Of a stretch of DNA of 64,000 bases, positions 55,591 to 64,000 are shown in pieces. Location of the stretch: contig JAUIMM010000519.1 in the NCBI GenBank assembly GCA_031769625.1, positions 2,723,501 through 2,787,500 of the forward strand. The letters are read 5' to 3'. The position numbers and the translations under genes are program-made. Under the pieces are notes generated by a model. The model was given only the letters and a program-made list of their open reading frames with translations. It searched no databases and was not told where the DNA came from. This stretch comes from Taudactylus pleione. Taxonomy: Eukaryota; Chordata; Amphibia; Anura; Myobatrachidae. Positions within the stretch are counted from its first letter, which is position 1. Each line of letters begins with the position of its first letter.

Positions 55591-55964
55591 CAGGGCCGTA
55601 GAGAGCCTGGCCGGGCCCGGGTAAAGGAGGGGGCGTGGCCTAATAGTGGGAGACGTGGCCACGCCCCTTGGAAAAAAAAGAAAAATTATCACTTTTCCAG
55701 TGCCGCCTAGCGCTGTAAGCCCCCAGCCCGGCGCTAAGCAGGGGGGATGTGATCAGTGTGATCGCTCCCCCCCATGGCCATAGGAGGCTGCTCCGGCTGC
55801 TGCAGCAGCCGCATGCAGTCTCACACAGCAGCCCAGCACAAGCTGTGTGCTGAGCTGCTGTGAGGGAGGGGGGGTGCGACACCGGACCCGGGCCCTGCCG
55901 GGCCCCTCTAGCAAGCCCGGGCCCGGGTAAACTGTACCCGCTCCCCCCCCTCTCGGCGCCCATG
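55591..55964. mobile_element. hAT MITE, CAGGGCCGT family, copy 2, inside the minisatellite
   Basis: 374 bp starting CAGGGCCGTAGAGAGCC and ending CTCTCGGCGCCCATG, flanked by perfect 8-bp duplications GCTGTCCC (55583-55590 and 55965-55972) that are part of the minisatellite unit. Same internal landmarks as 20321-20689 (GGGGCGTGGCCTAAT, GGCCACGCCCC, CAGCACA...TGTGCTG). Confidence 0.92.
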
Positions 55965-56395
55965 GCTGTCCCCATACACTAGTATCACAGATTCACAGAT
56001 ATCTCTTGCTTACCTTTCGCTCACGATGTGGCCCGCTGGCCCCATACACTTTAGGGGACCTAAATTAATCAAGCTCCGAAAATACAATATTTTCAAAACA
56101 TTCGCCATCTTCCCTATGGATCCCTCCGTCTCTGTCTGGCTCATTCAGCTGGATGCTGGAGCTTTGAACAATAGTTCACACAGGCGCGCTAGTGCTGCCG
56201 AGTCAGACTCAGCAGTGCAAATTTTCACTGCTCCGAAAAGAGCAGTGAGAGCGTTCGGGGAGACAGCTGATTTTCAGATCCACTGTCTCCGCGCTGGAGC
56301 TATGATGAATTGCTCTGGCGCTCGCTACGAGTTAGTATGTTAATTATCGGGGTCAGCTCATACCCCGATATTTAACATAATGAATAGACCCCTTT

Positions 56396-57046
56396 GAGAC
56401 ATATGCTTTATAGACTACTGTTTGTTGGTGTCCAGCTGTGTCTCCAGACATTCTTTTGAAGTCCATGCTAGGTGTGTGGAAGTAATCTATATACAGAAGT
56501 GAGAAAAATGGATGCACAAAGAGGATATGTAGAATTGGTACTAAGGATGTGTACAGTAAATGTATGTTTCCTCCTATCTGGTATAAGTTACAGTAGTCTC
56601 AATATTTAGTTATTCCTCTACAGTATTTCGTAGCACATTCCACACTTCCATTATTTTTATCACTGCTTACTGGGCACCTAAGGATATTTTTTCATATGGA
56701 CAGAATTTGATGATTTAAAGAGACATACCTACTGTAGTGACATTTCTTCTCCTAGGCCTATATATTTACAGAAACCCTTTACAACATACAAAAAACAAAG
56801 CAGTATTCTATGGGTAGGTTTTATAAAAAAAAAACCCTGCTTTTTAAAATGGAAAAGCATTTTTTTCCCTAATTTCCACCGCCCATATATGGAAAATATA
56901 TACTTTCCATGGCGCAGTGTTATATTGTTTGGTAATCACCGAACAATTGCTACTATATGAGAGGGGATACCACTATATCAAATGTGAGTGCCCCTGAATT
57001 TATGGATGCCAGGTTGGGGGAGATCTTCTGCATCAATGAACTCCAA
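56396..57046. other. Unassigned AT-rich DNA
   Basis: No gene or element recognised. Confidence 0.35.
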
Positions 57047-58115
57047 GGGGCATATACAATTGGGCGCGAGGTTTAGCGAGGTAAAAACCTTGTGCCCAAT
57101 TTAGAAATACAGCGAGTATGCGTGCTCCCGATACCCCCGGTATTCAGGGGGAGATGTATCATCGGCGACATCGGCGATGCGGTATATCCCCCCCGACTTC
57201 GCGACTTCGCGTACATACCGCGGTTAATTACCGCGGTTAATTACCACGGTATGTACCAAGAATATTGCATGTGCAGAAGGACGCGGGTCGCGGGGGCTCA
57301 TGGGAGGTATCCGTCCGGATCCCTCCCAGCCCCGAGCGTCGTGCTAAGAAGCCCATAGGCTTCTATTGGGCAACGCGAAGCAGCAGAATGCAGCGCATTC
57401 TGCTGCTTAATACATACAGGGAATGCAGTAAAACCCCCGAAAACTGCATTTTCGGGGGTTTTACCGCATTTTTGACGTTAATACATCTCCCCCTCAATTC
57501 CAAAAACACTGGTTGCGGAGTTTTCAGTTCTGAAAACCTCGCGCCGCGTAATTTAAAAAAAAAAAACTTCACTTACCTGGCCGGGGGTCTCCAGTGGTCT
57601 CCATGGCTCCCGGTGGCTTCCCCTCTCTCTTCTTACTGGAGAGGGGGCTGCTGGGAGTCCCAGGGGTTCCTGGGAGCCTCCAGGGGCTGGTGGGAGGGGC
57701 AAGGGCTGCTGGGAGATTTAGTTCTCCCAGTGCCCATTCCGGGGGGCCACACGGACACACTCACATACACCACACACTGACATACTCACCGCTGTTTCAG
57801 AAGAGCCGACGCAGGATGAAGAAGACAGCGCTGCAGATGGTAAGTAATTAAGGACTAATTAAGGAAATTGGATACTTCCAATTGTTTAATTAGTCCTCAG
57901 GGGGGGGGTGTCAGAGCAAGTCCCGGTGATTTTACCTAAAATCAACAATTTTAGGAAAATTCACGCTTGCTCAGGAGGTGCGTGAAAAATAACCTCCCGG
58001 CGCATGTTTAAAAAAAAAACATGCACCTGATAGAATAGCAAAAAACCCGCACCTGCAGGAAAAACCTCGCAGGTGCATGTTTTTTGCTATTCTCGCAGCC
58101 TATTGAATACGCCCC
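57047..58115. mobile_element. MITE (GGGGCATATACAATTG ends), CAA duplication, carrying a nested MITE
   Basis: Left GGGGCATATACAATTGGGCG, right CCTATTGAATACGCCCC, flanked by CAA at 57044-57046 and 58116-58118. Inner mirrored blocks GGTGCATGTTTTTTGC / GCATGCACC... support one element. The GATGGTAAGTAATTAAGG stretch near 57836 resembles a splice donor. Interrupted by 57147-57493. Confidence 0.75.
57147..57493. mobile_element. Nested MITE (GGGGGAGATGTATCA ends), TCA duplication
   Basis: Left GGGGGAGATGTATCATCGG, right TTAATACATCTCCCCC, flanked by TCA at 57144-57146 and 57494-57496. Internal hairpins: CCGCGGTTAATTACCGCGG and AAAACCCCCGAAAA / TTTTCGGGGGTTTT. Confidence 0.85.
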
Positions 58116-58162
58116 CAAGATTTTTCTGTAGAGTAGAGGATATTACCTGGTGATCACACTAA

Positions 58163-58502
58163 TGGTGCAGACACACGTGACGATTTTTTAAACGATTTGT
58201 CGTTAACGACGTCGTTATCGTTCAATCATTCAAAAAATCGTTCAGTTTCTGAGTTATAACGATGAACGATAATCATTCAAGCGCGCTCCCATTTGTAGTT
58301 TGTAGTTATCGTTCATCGTCCATTTCAGACTGTCCAACATAACGATTTTCATTAAGGGAAGGGACATTTTTCGTTCATCGTTGTAAAAATCGTTCATTAC
58401 ACTTCAAAAATAATTCACTTTTTCAAGGGAAAATCTGACAGAAAACCATTGGTTAAAAAATCGTTGTTAAGTTACGTTGTTAAGTTACGTGTGTATGCAC
58501 CT
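58163..58502. mobile_element. MITE (TGGTGCAGACACACG ends), TAA duplication
   Basis: Left TGGTGCAGACACACGTGACG, right TTACGTGTGTATGCACCT, flanked by TAA at 58160-58162 and 58503-58505. The interior is full of ATCGTT / AACGAT motifs in both orientations. TWA duplication suggests PIF/Harbinger. Confidence 0.8.
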
Positions 58503-58505
58503 TAA

Positions 58506-59440
58506 GAGTACTCTACCCCTTTTAAATGAGGGTGCCCCCAACTTTATAGTTGCCAGGGTGGGGAGAGATATGTAGACCTAAAGTCTCTCACCCATCCTTT
58601 ACATTCATTTTTCTTTTCCCCAAAGAGTGATGTTGTCAGGCATGGCACCGCAACATGATGTCCCGTTGCCTGGCCGCTGTTGCTCACAGTCCCCACCAGT
58701 CACCTGGACCAGTGGGAAACAGGGGATTTTGTTCTATTTTTTGCAGGTGCTCCTCGCAGTGGAGGAGTGGGAATCGTCCTGTCCTTCAAAGCCTTAATGT
58801 ATATGCAGGTGATGAGCCCCTATCGTCCTCTGCAGCTAAGGAGTTAATGATATTCTAGCTGTACTCTGTATTAAACAAAAGTAATTTCCACATATTGCAA
58901 CCCAATTAAAAAGCATGGCAGTCATCATGGTAAAGTTCAGATTGAAGCCCATGTTTATATTTAGTGTAGATTTGACATGAGTTGCTGAGTTGCTCAGCTT
59001 AAATTTATTTCACCATAAGGAACTAATATTCCATGAGTTTAATACAAAGTACAGCATGAATTAGCTATAATATCAGTTTTAACTCTTTACATGTATTAAA
59101 TATTTGTGTTAGAGCACAATACTTTATATTCTTTCCTCACTGCCCTGGGGCTGATTCTGAATTTTGAGCAAAGGGGAAAAGAATGAACAGCTTTGCACTT
59201 GGATAAACCATGTTGAAGTGCCACGGGTGCAAATACATTTATTGTATGCATGCATGCATGCATGGTAAATACTCGCTGCTTTCGCATGTAGTATTCAAAT
59301 ACAGTATAGCTTTATTTTTACACTGCAATTTGAGCAGGGCATAGACTGCACCATTAACGCGACGAGATGAGCGGAGGAGCGATGGGCAGTTAATCAGACC
59401 ACCTCAATACACTTGTAGATGTTCAGGGCAATCTCCACGC
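58506..59440. other. Unassigned AT-rich DNA
   Basis: A GCATGCATGCATGCATGG run at 59247-59263. No gene. Confidence 0.35.
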
Positions 59441-59443
59441 ACA

Positions 59444-59877
59444 GGCCCTGATTCAGAGACGGACGCTCTGAATCTGGGCGTTTTTTTTTTTGCGGCCTCC
59501 AGGATGATTGTCGCGATGGTCAAGACCATCACGACCATCGGGCTTGCGATGAGACCCAGGGAGCTTCTGGCTCTAATAGAGCCGGAAGCTCTCCCACTGA
59601 CTTCACTGGTGATGTCAGTGGGGCCACCCACAAACGGCAGGCGTTCGCTTGGGAATGCCTCCGTTTGTGAAGCCACCCCCCGCCACGCCTACAAAACGGG
59701 GCGAGCTGTCGGTCAACATCGACAGCCGCCCCTTTTGTAGTGAGCCACGGAGCGAGAGAATTTCTCTCTCGCTCCGGGGCCTGCGCACGTGCAGTGCAGC
59801 CGCTGTGCGTGCACAGAGCACACCATCGACCCACTCGCGAGCGCTCAAGCGCTTGCAAGTGGGTCTGAATCAGGCCC
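59444..59877. mobile_element. Hairpin-chain MITE (copy 3 of 3), ACA duplication
   Basis: Left GGCCCTGATTCAGAGACG, right GTGGGTCTGAATCAGGCCC, flanked by ACA at 59441-59443 and 59878-59880. Hairpins in the same order as 45956-46468: CGCGATGGTC..., CTTCTGGCTCTAATAGAGCC, CACTGACTTC...GATGTCAGTG, GGCGTTCGCTTGGGAATGCC, CCCCGTTTTG/CAAAACGGGG-type, GAGCGAGAGAATTTCTCTCT. Confidence 0.82.
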
Positions 59878-59880
59878 ACA

Positions 59881-60812
59881 GCGTGGAGAACCCTGAACAA
59901 CGTTGGAGAGCATCGGACAGGTTTGATAACCAAACCAAGTAATCCAGACTGTTATTCACATGTTTTCAGGCTGTGAACGATTTTTGTTTATGTCCAACTC
60001 TGAAATAGATCCTGAGATCATGTCTCACTTTTGTGTCTGAGCTTTTGAATGAGATATTTCTAGAGACAAAGGTGTCAGGAGAAGTGACAGGGTCAGGGAC
60101 AAAAACAACAAAAATCTCAGCAGTTCCATTATTCCTCAGGCCAAACAGGGTATTGTGGTTCCATTCACCTTGCTGTTTTTTTGCATCAGGTGTCTAGTCT
60201 ATCAATTTGTGTCAATTATCAGTGTTACAGCAGGCTTTAAAAGATCATTAATGGCGCACACTCCAGATACATCATTCAGCATTCAGCCTGACTGTTGGGT
60301 CTTTGCTCTTACTGTGCCTGTGATTGACTCTGATTGTGCTGACAATTCTGCTTGTCGTTTGTCTCGACATTGGGTTGGTACAGATTAGTCTTGCCTCCTG
60401 CCGGTCATGACCACTGCATGTTTATCATTTACAATTGTAACCGCCTGCCCTGACCTTTTGGCTTGTTCCTATTTATGTTGTTAGTCACTTATCTACTGAC
60501 CTGGATACCATAAATTGACTATTCTTCAGTATGATATCCACACAATGGTGCCAATTCTGGGTTGAAGTCTATTCACTTTGATTGTCAACAGAAATGTTAT
60601 GCTATGCCTGTGATCAGATGGATCCTTTGCACCAGAGACAGGCTAGTACAAGTGCGCACTGATTATGATGGCGGCTATGAAACCAAGTGTATGATGGCAG
60701 TCCCACCACAGAGGTGTGTAAAACTCAGCATAGGAGTGAAAATCTGCATCTAGCTCCATGCATGTCATTTGAGCGCAATAACAGCCGCCCTGCTCTCCAA
60801 CCTCCATCGGCC
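59881..60812. other. Unassigned DNA
   Basis: No gene. 60160-60420 has several short open frames without motif. Confidence 0.35.
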
Positions 60813-61355
60813 TTAGGGTCTGACTCAGATCTGCACACAAAGCCGATGTCCTCGTAGTTGAGTGATTTTCTGCAACTGCGCATGTGTAAGAAATTGTCCT
60901 ATGGCGCCAGAGTTACTCAGACTGTACACACAAAGGCGCTGTTGCGATTAGGACAGATAGAATAAGAAATGTTGTGGAAAAGTGATGGGCGTTCCTAGGC
61001 GGTGACTGGGAGGTGGCTAGAAATGCACCCAAAAATGGTCCGTTCATTGAACGTTATGGGAGTGTCGCCGGCGTGATAGTGAAAGCAGCTGCGTTCACAG
61101 CTGCACAGTCGCAAGCATAGAAGGCTGTGGACACAGAGAGAAACTGCACCTGTCATAGGGCTGATGCAAGTTTCGATGATACTACCGATGGTGGCATCTA
61201 AGGACGCACCAATCGGTATTACACATGCACATTTGGCTGCACCGATGTACACAAGGGAAGGAGTATGTCGCGGCATTTGTATTAAGTAGCAGATGGGCTG
61301 ACGGCAATAGGCGCTGGCGCATGCACTGTGATTCAGAATCAGCCACTTACTATAA
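60813..61355. mobile_element. Old GG-CTGA-TCAG MITE relative
   Basis: Left TAGGGTCTGACTCAGATCTG and right GCACTGTGATTCAGAATCAG resemble the GGCCTGATTCAG termini. GCAACTGCGCATGTG lies inside. Boundaries are uncertain and duplication is not clear. Confidence 0.45.
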
Positions 61356-61394
61356 TTTGTTTCAGTCATCTTGTTACTTCGTAATCTGGGCAAT

Positions 61395-61987
61395 GGGCCT
61401 GAATCAAAGATGTACGCTAATGCAATCGCAGCTGTAATCTCAGCGGATGTGCAAACACATGCAGATGTAGCAGATGCAGGGATATGTATGTACTGAGACA
61501 CCCACCAGTGCCATCACAAATCCAAGCAACTGCACACAATTCCGCAGCCACCGTCACAGATCACTGAATAATATAGTTTTAATGGATAAAGAGGGGAAGT
61601 TCCCGCGCTCAACCACGGTTAAATGATGGTTCTACCTCTTTCCCGTCACAGATCAGTCGATAATCTCCCATCTGAGTAGCCCTATGATCGCACAGAATGG
61701 CCGCCTGAACTGAGACATCAGAACCACTTTATCCACGTATGGGATCGCAGATGCAGGCTATGACACGCCCAGAAAATGGCCGCAACATGGCTGTGTTTTT
61801 TGCCGCCACTCCCCGCTGCCTCCCCCAAACGTCACCTAACTGTAAATTTGCGAATGAAAAGTTGCTGCAAGCGATTACGGTAACGTAGCTTGCTGTATGA
61901 ACATTGCGACTCAGACGCATGCACAGATGGACGATATTTGGTCACCTACGTGAACATCAGGGTAGCGTACATCTCTGAATCAGGCTC
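61395..61987. mobile_element. GGGCCTGAATCA-type MITE
   Basis: Left GGGCCTGAATCAAAGATGTA, right GCGTACATCTCTGAATCAGGC. GTACGCTA / TAGCGTAC inner mirrors agree with an inverted-repeat element of about 593 bp. Flanking duplication unclear. Confidence 0.65.
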
Positions 61988-62136
61988 ATTGCTGGATAAT
62001 ATCTACTGTTCTTGTCTTTAGTATTCTTCACATCAGCTTCTGATACATTTACTAACTTGCACGTAACACTAGTTGTCAACTAAGTAATATAGGGATGGGG
62101 GCGGCTATAGGTGAAGATCAGATGCTCAGTCTAGAA
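61988..62136. other. Short unassigned stretch
   Basis: No feature recognised. Confidence 0.3.
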
Positions 62137-62290
62137 CAGGGGTGGGCAATTACTTCAGCTGGGGGCAAAGTACCAAATTTTAGTAAACGTTCAAGGGTTG
62201 CACACAGAAATTAGAATTTATAACATCTGTAGATAAAATTGTAATGGTATTTTTGGCAAGAGACTTGAGATGCACACAATATATAAAAGG
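62137..62290 (+). mobile_element. hAT 5' end fragment (CAGGGGTGGGCAAT)
   Basis: CAGGGGTGGGCAATTACTTC is a classic hAT terminus in vertebrate genomes. The 3' end is missing; a decayed 'TCCCGAC' repeat begins soon after. Confidence 0.55.
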
Positions 62291-62304
62291 GGGGGACACA
62301 GGTA

Positions 62305-62460
62305 TGGGTTGGGTTCGGGATTCCAGCAGTCAGGATGCCGACAGTCAGAATATCGACAGCGGCTTCCAGAAGTCAGAATCCCGACAGATTTCTGTAAGTA
62401 TTATTACCCTTACCCTAAGCCTAACCCACCCCTACCACAGCCTAACTTCCCGCGTCTAGC
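62305..62460. mobile_element. Decayed 'TCCCGAC' repeat, 3'-truncated
   Basis: TATGGGTTGGGTTCGGGATTCC, AGTCAGGATGCCGACAG, AGAATCCCGACAG, TGTAAGTATTATTACCC, then CCTAAGCCTAACCC. Matches the left half of 52330-52885. Confidence 0.55.
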
Positions 62461-62930
62461 ACTGGTGCTGCATTTATAATCTGAGGTGCGAACAGAAATC
62501 CTCATTAAGTAGGGCTTCGGCGCTGATAGGCAGATACTCTGGAGGTGGAAGGTGGGAAGACATTGTAGGGATCCTCTCGCCCTGGGTCACCAGTGTGGGT
62601 AGCTTTCCTGGGAAGGAGCCAGTTCCCAGCAGCACTGATTAGTGATGTGAGGCTCCTATCACACCGATGCAAGAAAATGGTAGTGTCAAATGCATTCCAA
62701 CGTAACACAAAGGGAATCAGTATGATTTACTGCAGGGCCGTATTGCCTGCGGTTCAAATCCCGACAGCAAAAAAGTGTAATAGGAATGGCAGTAGGTGAG
62801 CTTTCTCTTTAAACTCGCATTCAAGTTTTCTGGCTTGTGGTTTATAGCGTAACCATCTGCAGCTTCTCTATAAATCATTAAATACTCAGTTGTGTGAGTG
62901 TTAGAAATTATAAAGTGTTACAATGTGAGA
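62461..62930. other. Unassigned DNA upstream of a candidate exon
   Basis: No gene recognised. If the downstream exon is real, this would be the end of its upstream intron. Confidence 0.35.
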
Positions 62931-62949
62931 TCCATTCTTTTACACTTAG

Positions 62950-63174
62950 CTGAGCGGCATTAAGGACAATGAGCCATGCTGTGAATCATTTATGATTTCC
63001 TGGGAAGACATTGACGTGTACGGAGAGAGATGTCCTTTCTTCCTGATTCCAGGTGGCACCTCTGCCCGTATAAGCGGACTGTATTATCCTGTCAGAACAC
63101 AAACAACTAAACTGGAATATGAGGAAGAGAAAGAAATTGGAACAGACGTTTTCACTGTCAGAACTGAAAAGTGA
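62950..63174 (+). CDS. Candidate last coding exon, product unknown
   Basis: A pyrimidine-rich acceptor (CATTCTTTTACACTTAG, ending 62949) is followed by 74 open codons and TGA (63172-63174). The frame is closed immediately upstream by the acceptor's own TAG, so an exon starting at 62950 in phase 0 fits. The peptide starts LSGIKDNEPCCES, has WEDIDVYGERCPFF, and ends in a charged stretch (LEYEEEKEIGTDV ... VRTEK). Composition is balanced and unlike the repeat-derived frames in this window. AATAAA follows 50 bases after the stop. I do not recognise the family. The start by ATG at 62992 is an alternative, if this were a single-exon frame. No upstream exon is visible in the window. Confidence 0.4.
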   Translation: MSGIKDNEPCCESFMISWEDIDVYGERCPFFLIPGGTSARISGLYYPVRTQTTKLEYEEEKEIGTDVFTVRTEK

Positions 63175-63224
63175 AGCTAGTTTTCTGGAATTATATATCT
63201 GAATCCTTTAGTTACACATGTAAT

Positions 63225-63230
63225 AATAAA
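63225..63230 (+). terminator. Polyadenylation signal AATAAA downstream of the candidate exon
   Basis: AATAAA sits 50 bases past the TGA, followed about 20-40 bases later by T/G-richer sequence (GGTTTGATATACTGTTC). AATAAA is common in AT-rich DNA, so alone it proves little; its place after the candidate exon is what makes it worth noting. Confidence 0.35.
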
Positions 63231-63547
63231 TTGAACCTGCAAGGTTTGATATACTGTTCAATAGTTTTATATACAGTCATTTGTTTTAACGGTATACAGT
63301 AAAGTATGGTGTTACCGAAAGTTTATTACTGATAAAACGGATTAATTTGATACATAGATACAGACAGGAAAAGAGTCCCGCAAGTGCCACGGTGAAGTCA
63401 TAATATTGCATATTTTTATGGGACAGTGAATGGATATGTGTCGCACGATGGAGTCTGTTGCTGAGCAATGAAAACCTTTTGCAGAAAGAATTGTGTATTT
63501 AGGCTGATGGTGAGCTCCCTATAAAATTTTTGTGGCATAGGCCTAAT
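63231..63547. other. Unassigned AT-rich DNA
   Basis: No gene or element recognised. Confidence 0.35.
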
Positions 63548-63742
63548 GGGGGAGATATAGCAAGTAGTGAAAAGAGTGGATAAGTGGACCAATGAAGTAG
63601 TTGCCAATAGCAACAAATCAGCTCTGAGGTAGTATTTATCAAGTACATTCTATAAAATTATAGGTAGAAACTGATTGGTTGCTATGGGCAACTCCTCTAC
63701 TGGACCAACTCTACTCTTTTCACTTCTTGATACATCTCCCCC
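63548..63742. mobile_element. Palindromic MITE (GGGGGAGAT...TTGATACATCTCCCCC), AAT duplication
   Basis: 195 bp with inverted halves (AAGTAGTGAAAAGAGTGG with CTACTCTTTTCACTTCTTG; GTTGCCAATAGCAAC with GGTTGCTATGGGCAAC), flanked by AAT at 63545-63547 and 63743-63745. Relatives at 17870 and inside 45648-45955. Confidence 0.85.
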
Positions 63743-63833
63743 AATATTTTTAACATCGATTTCAATAATATTTTTATGCAAATTTCAATTGCTTGTTAGC
63801 AAGTCGAGAATATGAAAACATGAATCGGAAACT

Positions 63834-64000
63834 TACATGACCTCTGAAGTAGTGTATCTCACACCTTACATGACCCCTGAAGTAGTGGATATCACACCAT
63901 ACATGACCTCTGAAGTAGTAGATCTCACACCCTACATCACCTCTGAAGTAGTGGATATCACATCATACATGACCCCTGAAGTAGTAGATCTCACACCCTA
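63834..64000 (+). repeat. 33-bp minisatellite, open in one frame, running off the window
   Basis: Five units start at 63834, 63867, 63900, 63933 and 63966, and a sixth begins at 63999. The period is a multiple of three, and in the TAC-ATG frame there is no stop, giving an 11-residue repeat of YMTSEVVDLTP type. Two unit versions alternate (GATCTC and GATATC). The frame is closed upstream by a TGA near 63812. Whether it is translated is unknown. Confidence 0.85.

Larger units (their letters stand above)
53714..56392. mobile_element. MITE expanded by an internal minisatellite, TTT duplication
   Basis: Left end GGGGCCGTTCATCAAAAAGG and right end ATAATGAATAGACCCC, flanked by TTT at 53711-53713 and 56393-56395. 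The left-terminal stretch runs straight into the 60-bp repeat, and the last repeat runs into unique right-half MITE sequence (TTAGGGGACC..., GCTCCGAAAATAC). The repeat thus grew from a segment of the MITE itself. A hAT MITE interrupts it at 55591. Confidence 0.8.

Noticed and set aside
1..64000. CRISPR array, prophage, or bacterial operon
   Set aside because: Repeats are long tandem arrays without spacers, no bacterial gene order exists, and the transposon content is that of a vertebrate.

Overview
The window looks like intergenic or intronic nuclear DNA from a vertebrate with a large, repeat-rich genome. An anuran amphibian is the most likely source. That is an inference from the mix of elements: dense palindromic MITEs with 3-bp target duplications, hAT elements with 8-bp duplications, a Tigger-like family with TA duplications, L2-type LINE tails ending in ATT repeats, and a Penelope-like remnant. 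There are no bacterial-style genes or operons, no tRNA or rRNA gene I recognise, and no CRISPR array. Nearly all short open frames here are by-products of repeats.

Region by region. 1-7845 is a tail-to-tail pair of closely related hAT transposons. Copy A (1-5101, plus) and copy B (5110-7837, minus) share one 8-bp target duplication, GTATTTAC, between them. Each carries a TATA box, two related tandem arrays, and different broken pieces of one transposase. 7846-16434 is mostly unassigned AT-rich DNA with MITEs, a decayed repeat holding a small insertion with 16-bp flanking repeats, and the first of three elements built from chains of hairpins (13687-14071). 16435-21891 holds a 598-bp MITE, an L2 tail, a degenerate minisatellite broken by a MITE and an L2 fragment, a foldback plus a hAT MITE nested in a larger inverted-repeat element, and a TA-flanked element with an internal G-rich minisatellite. 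21892-33397 is low in recognisable content: L2 tails, palindromic MITEs and TTAGGG-like decayed repeats. 33398-39190 holds two Tigger/MER2-like copies in opposite orientation. The second is split by about five near-identical 751-bp units, flanked by a perfect 123-bp duplication of the Tigger end. 39191-47857 is MITE-dense, with an L1/Tx1-like fragment, a Penelope-like reverse-transcriptase remnant and a run of abutting MITEs at 45506-46468. 47858-53349 holds decayed CCTAACC-rich repeats and MITEs. 53714-56392 is a MITE whose interior expanded into a roughly 60-bp minisatellite and was then hit by a hAT MITE. 56393-62300 is further MITEs. 62950-63230 is the only candidate for host coding sequence: a 74-codon putative last exon with a good acceptor and an AATAAA signal. 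The window ends in a 33-bp minisatellite that is open in one frame.

No set of genes works together here. What can be read is a layered history of transposition: exact target duplications, insertions inside insertions, and tandem expansion inside transposons. Family assignments rest on termini, target duplications and short protein motifs read by eye. They should be confirmed with a repeat library.
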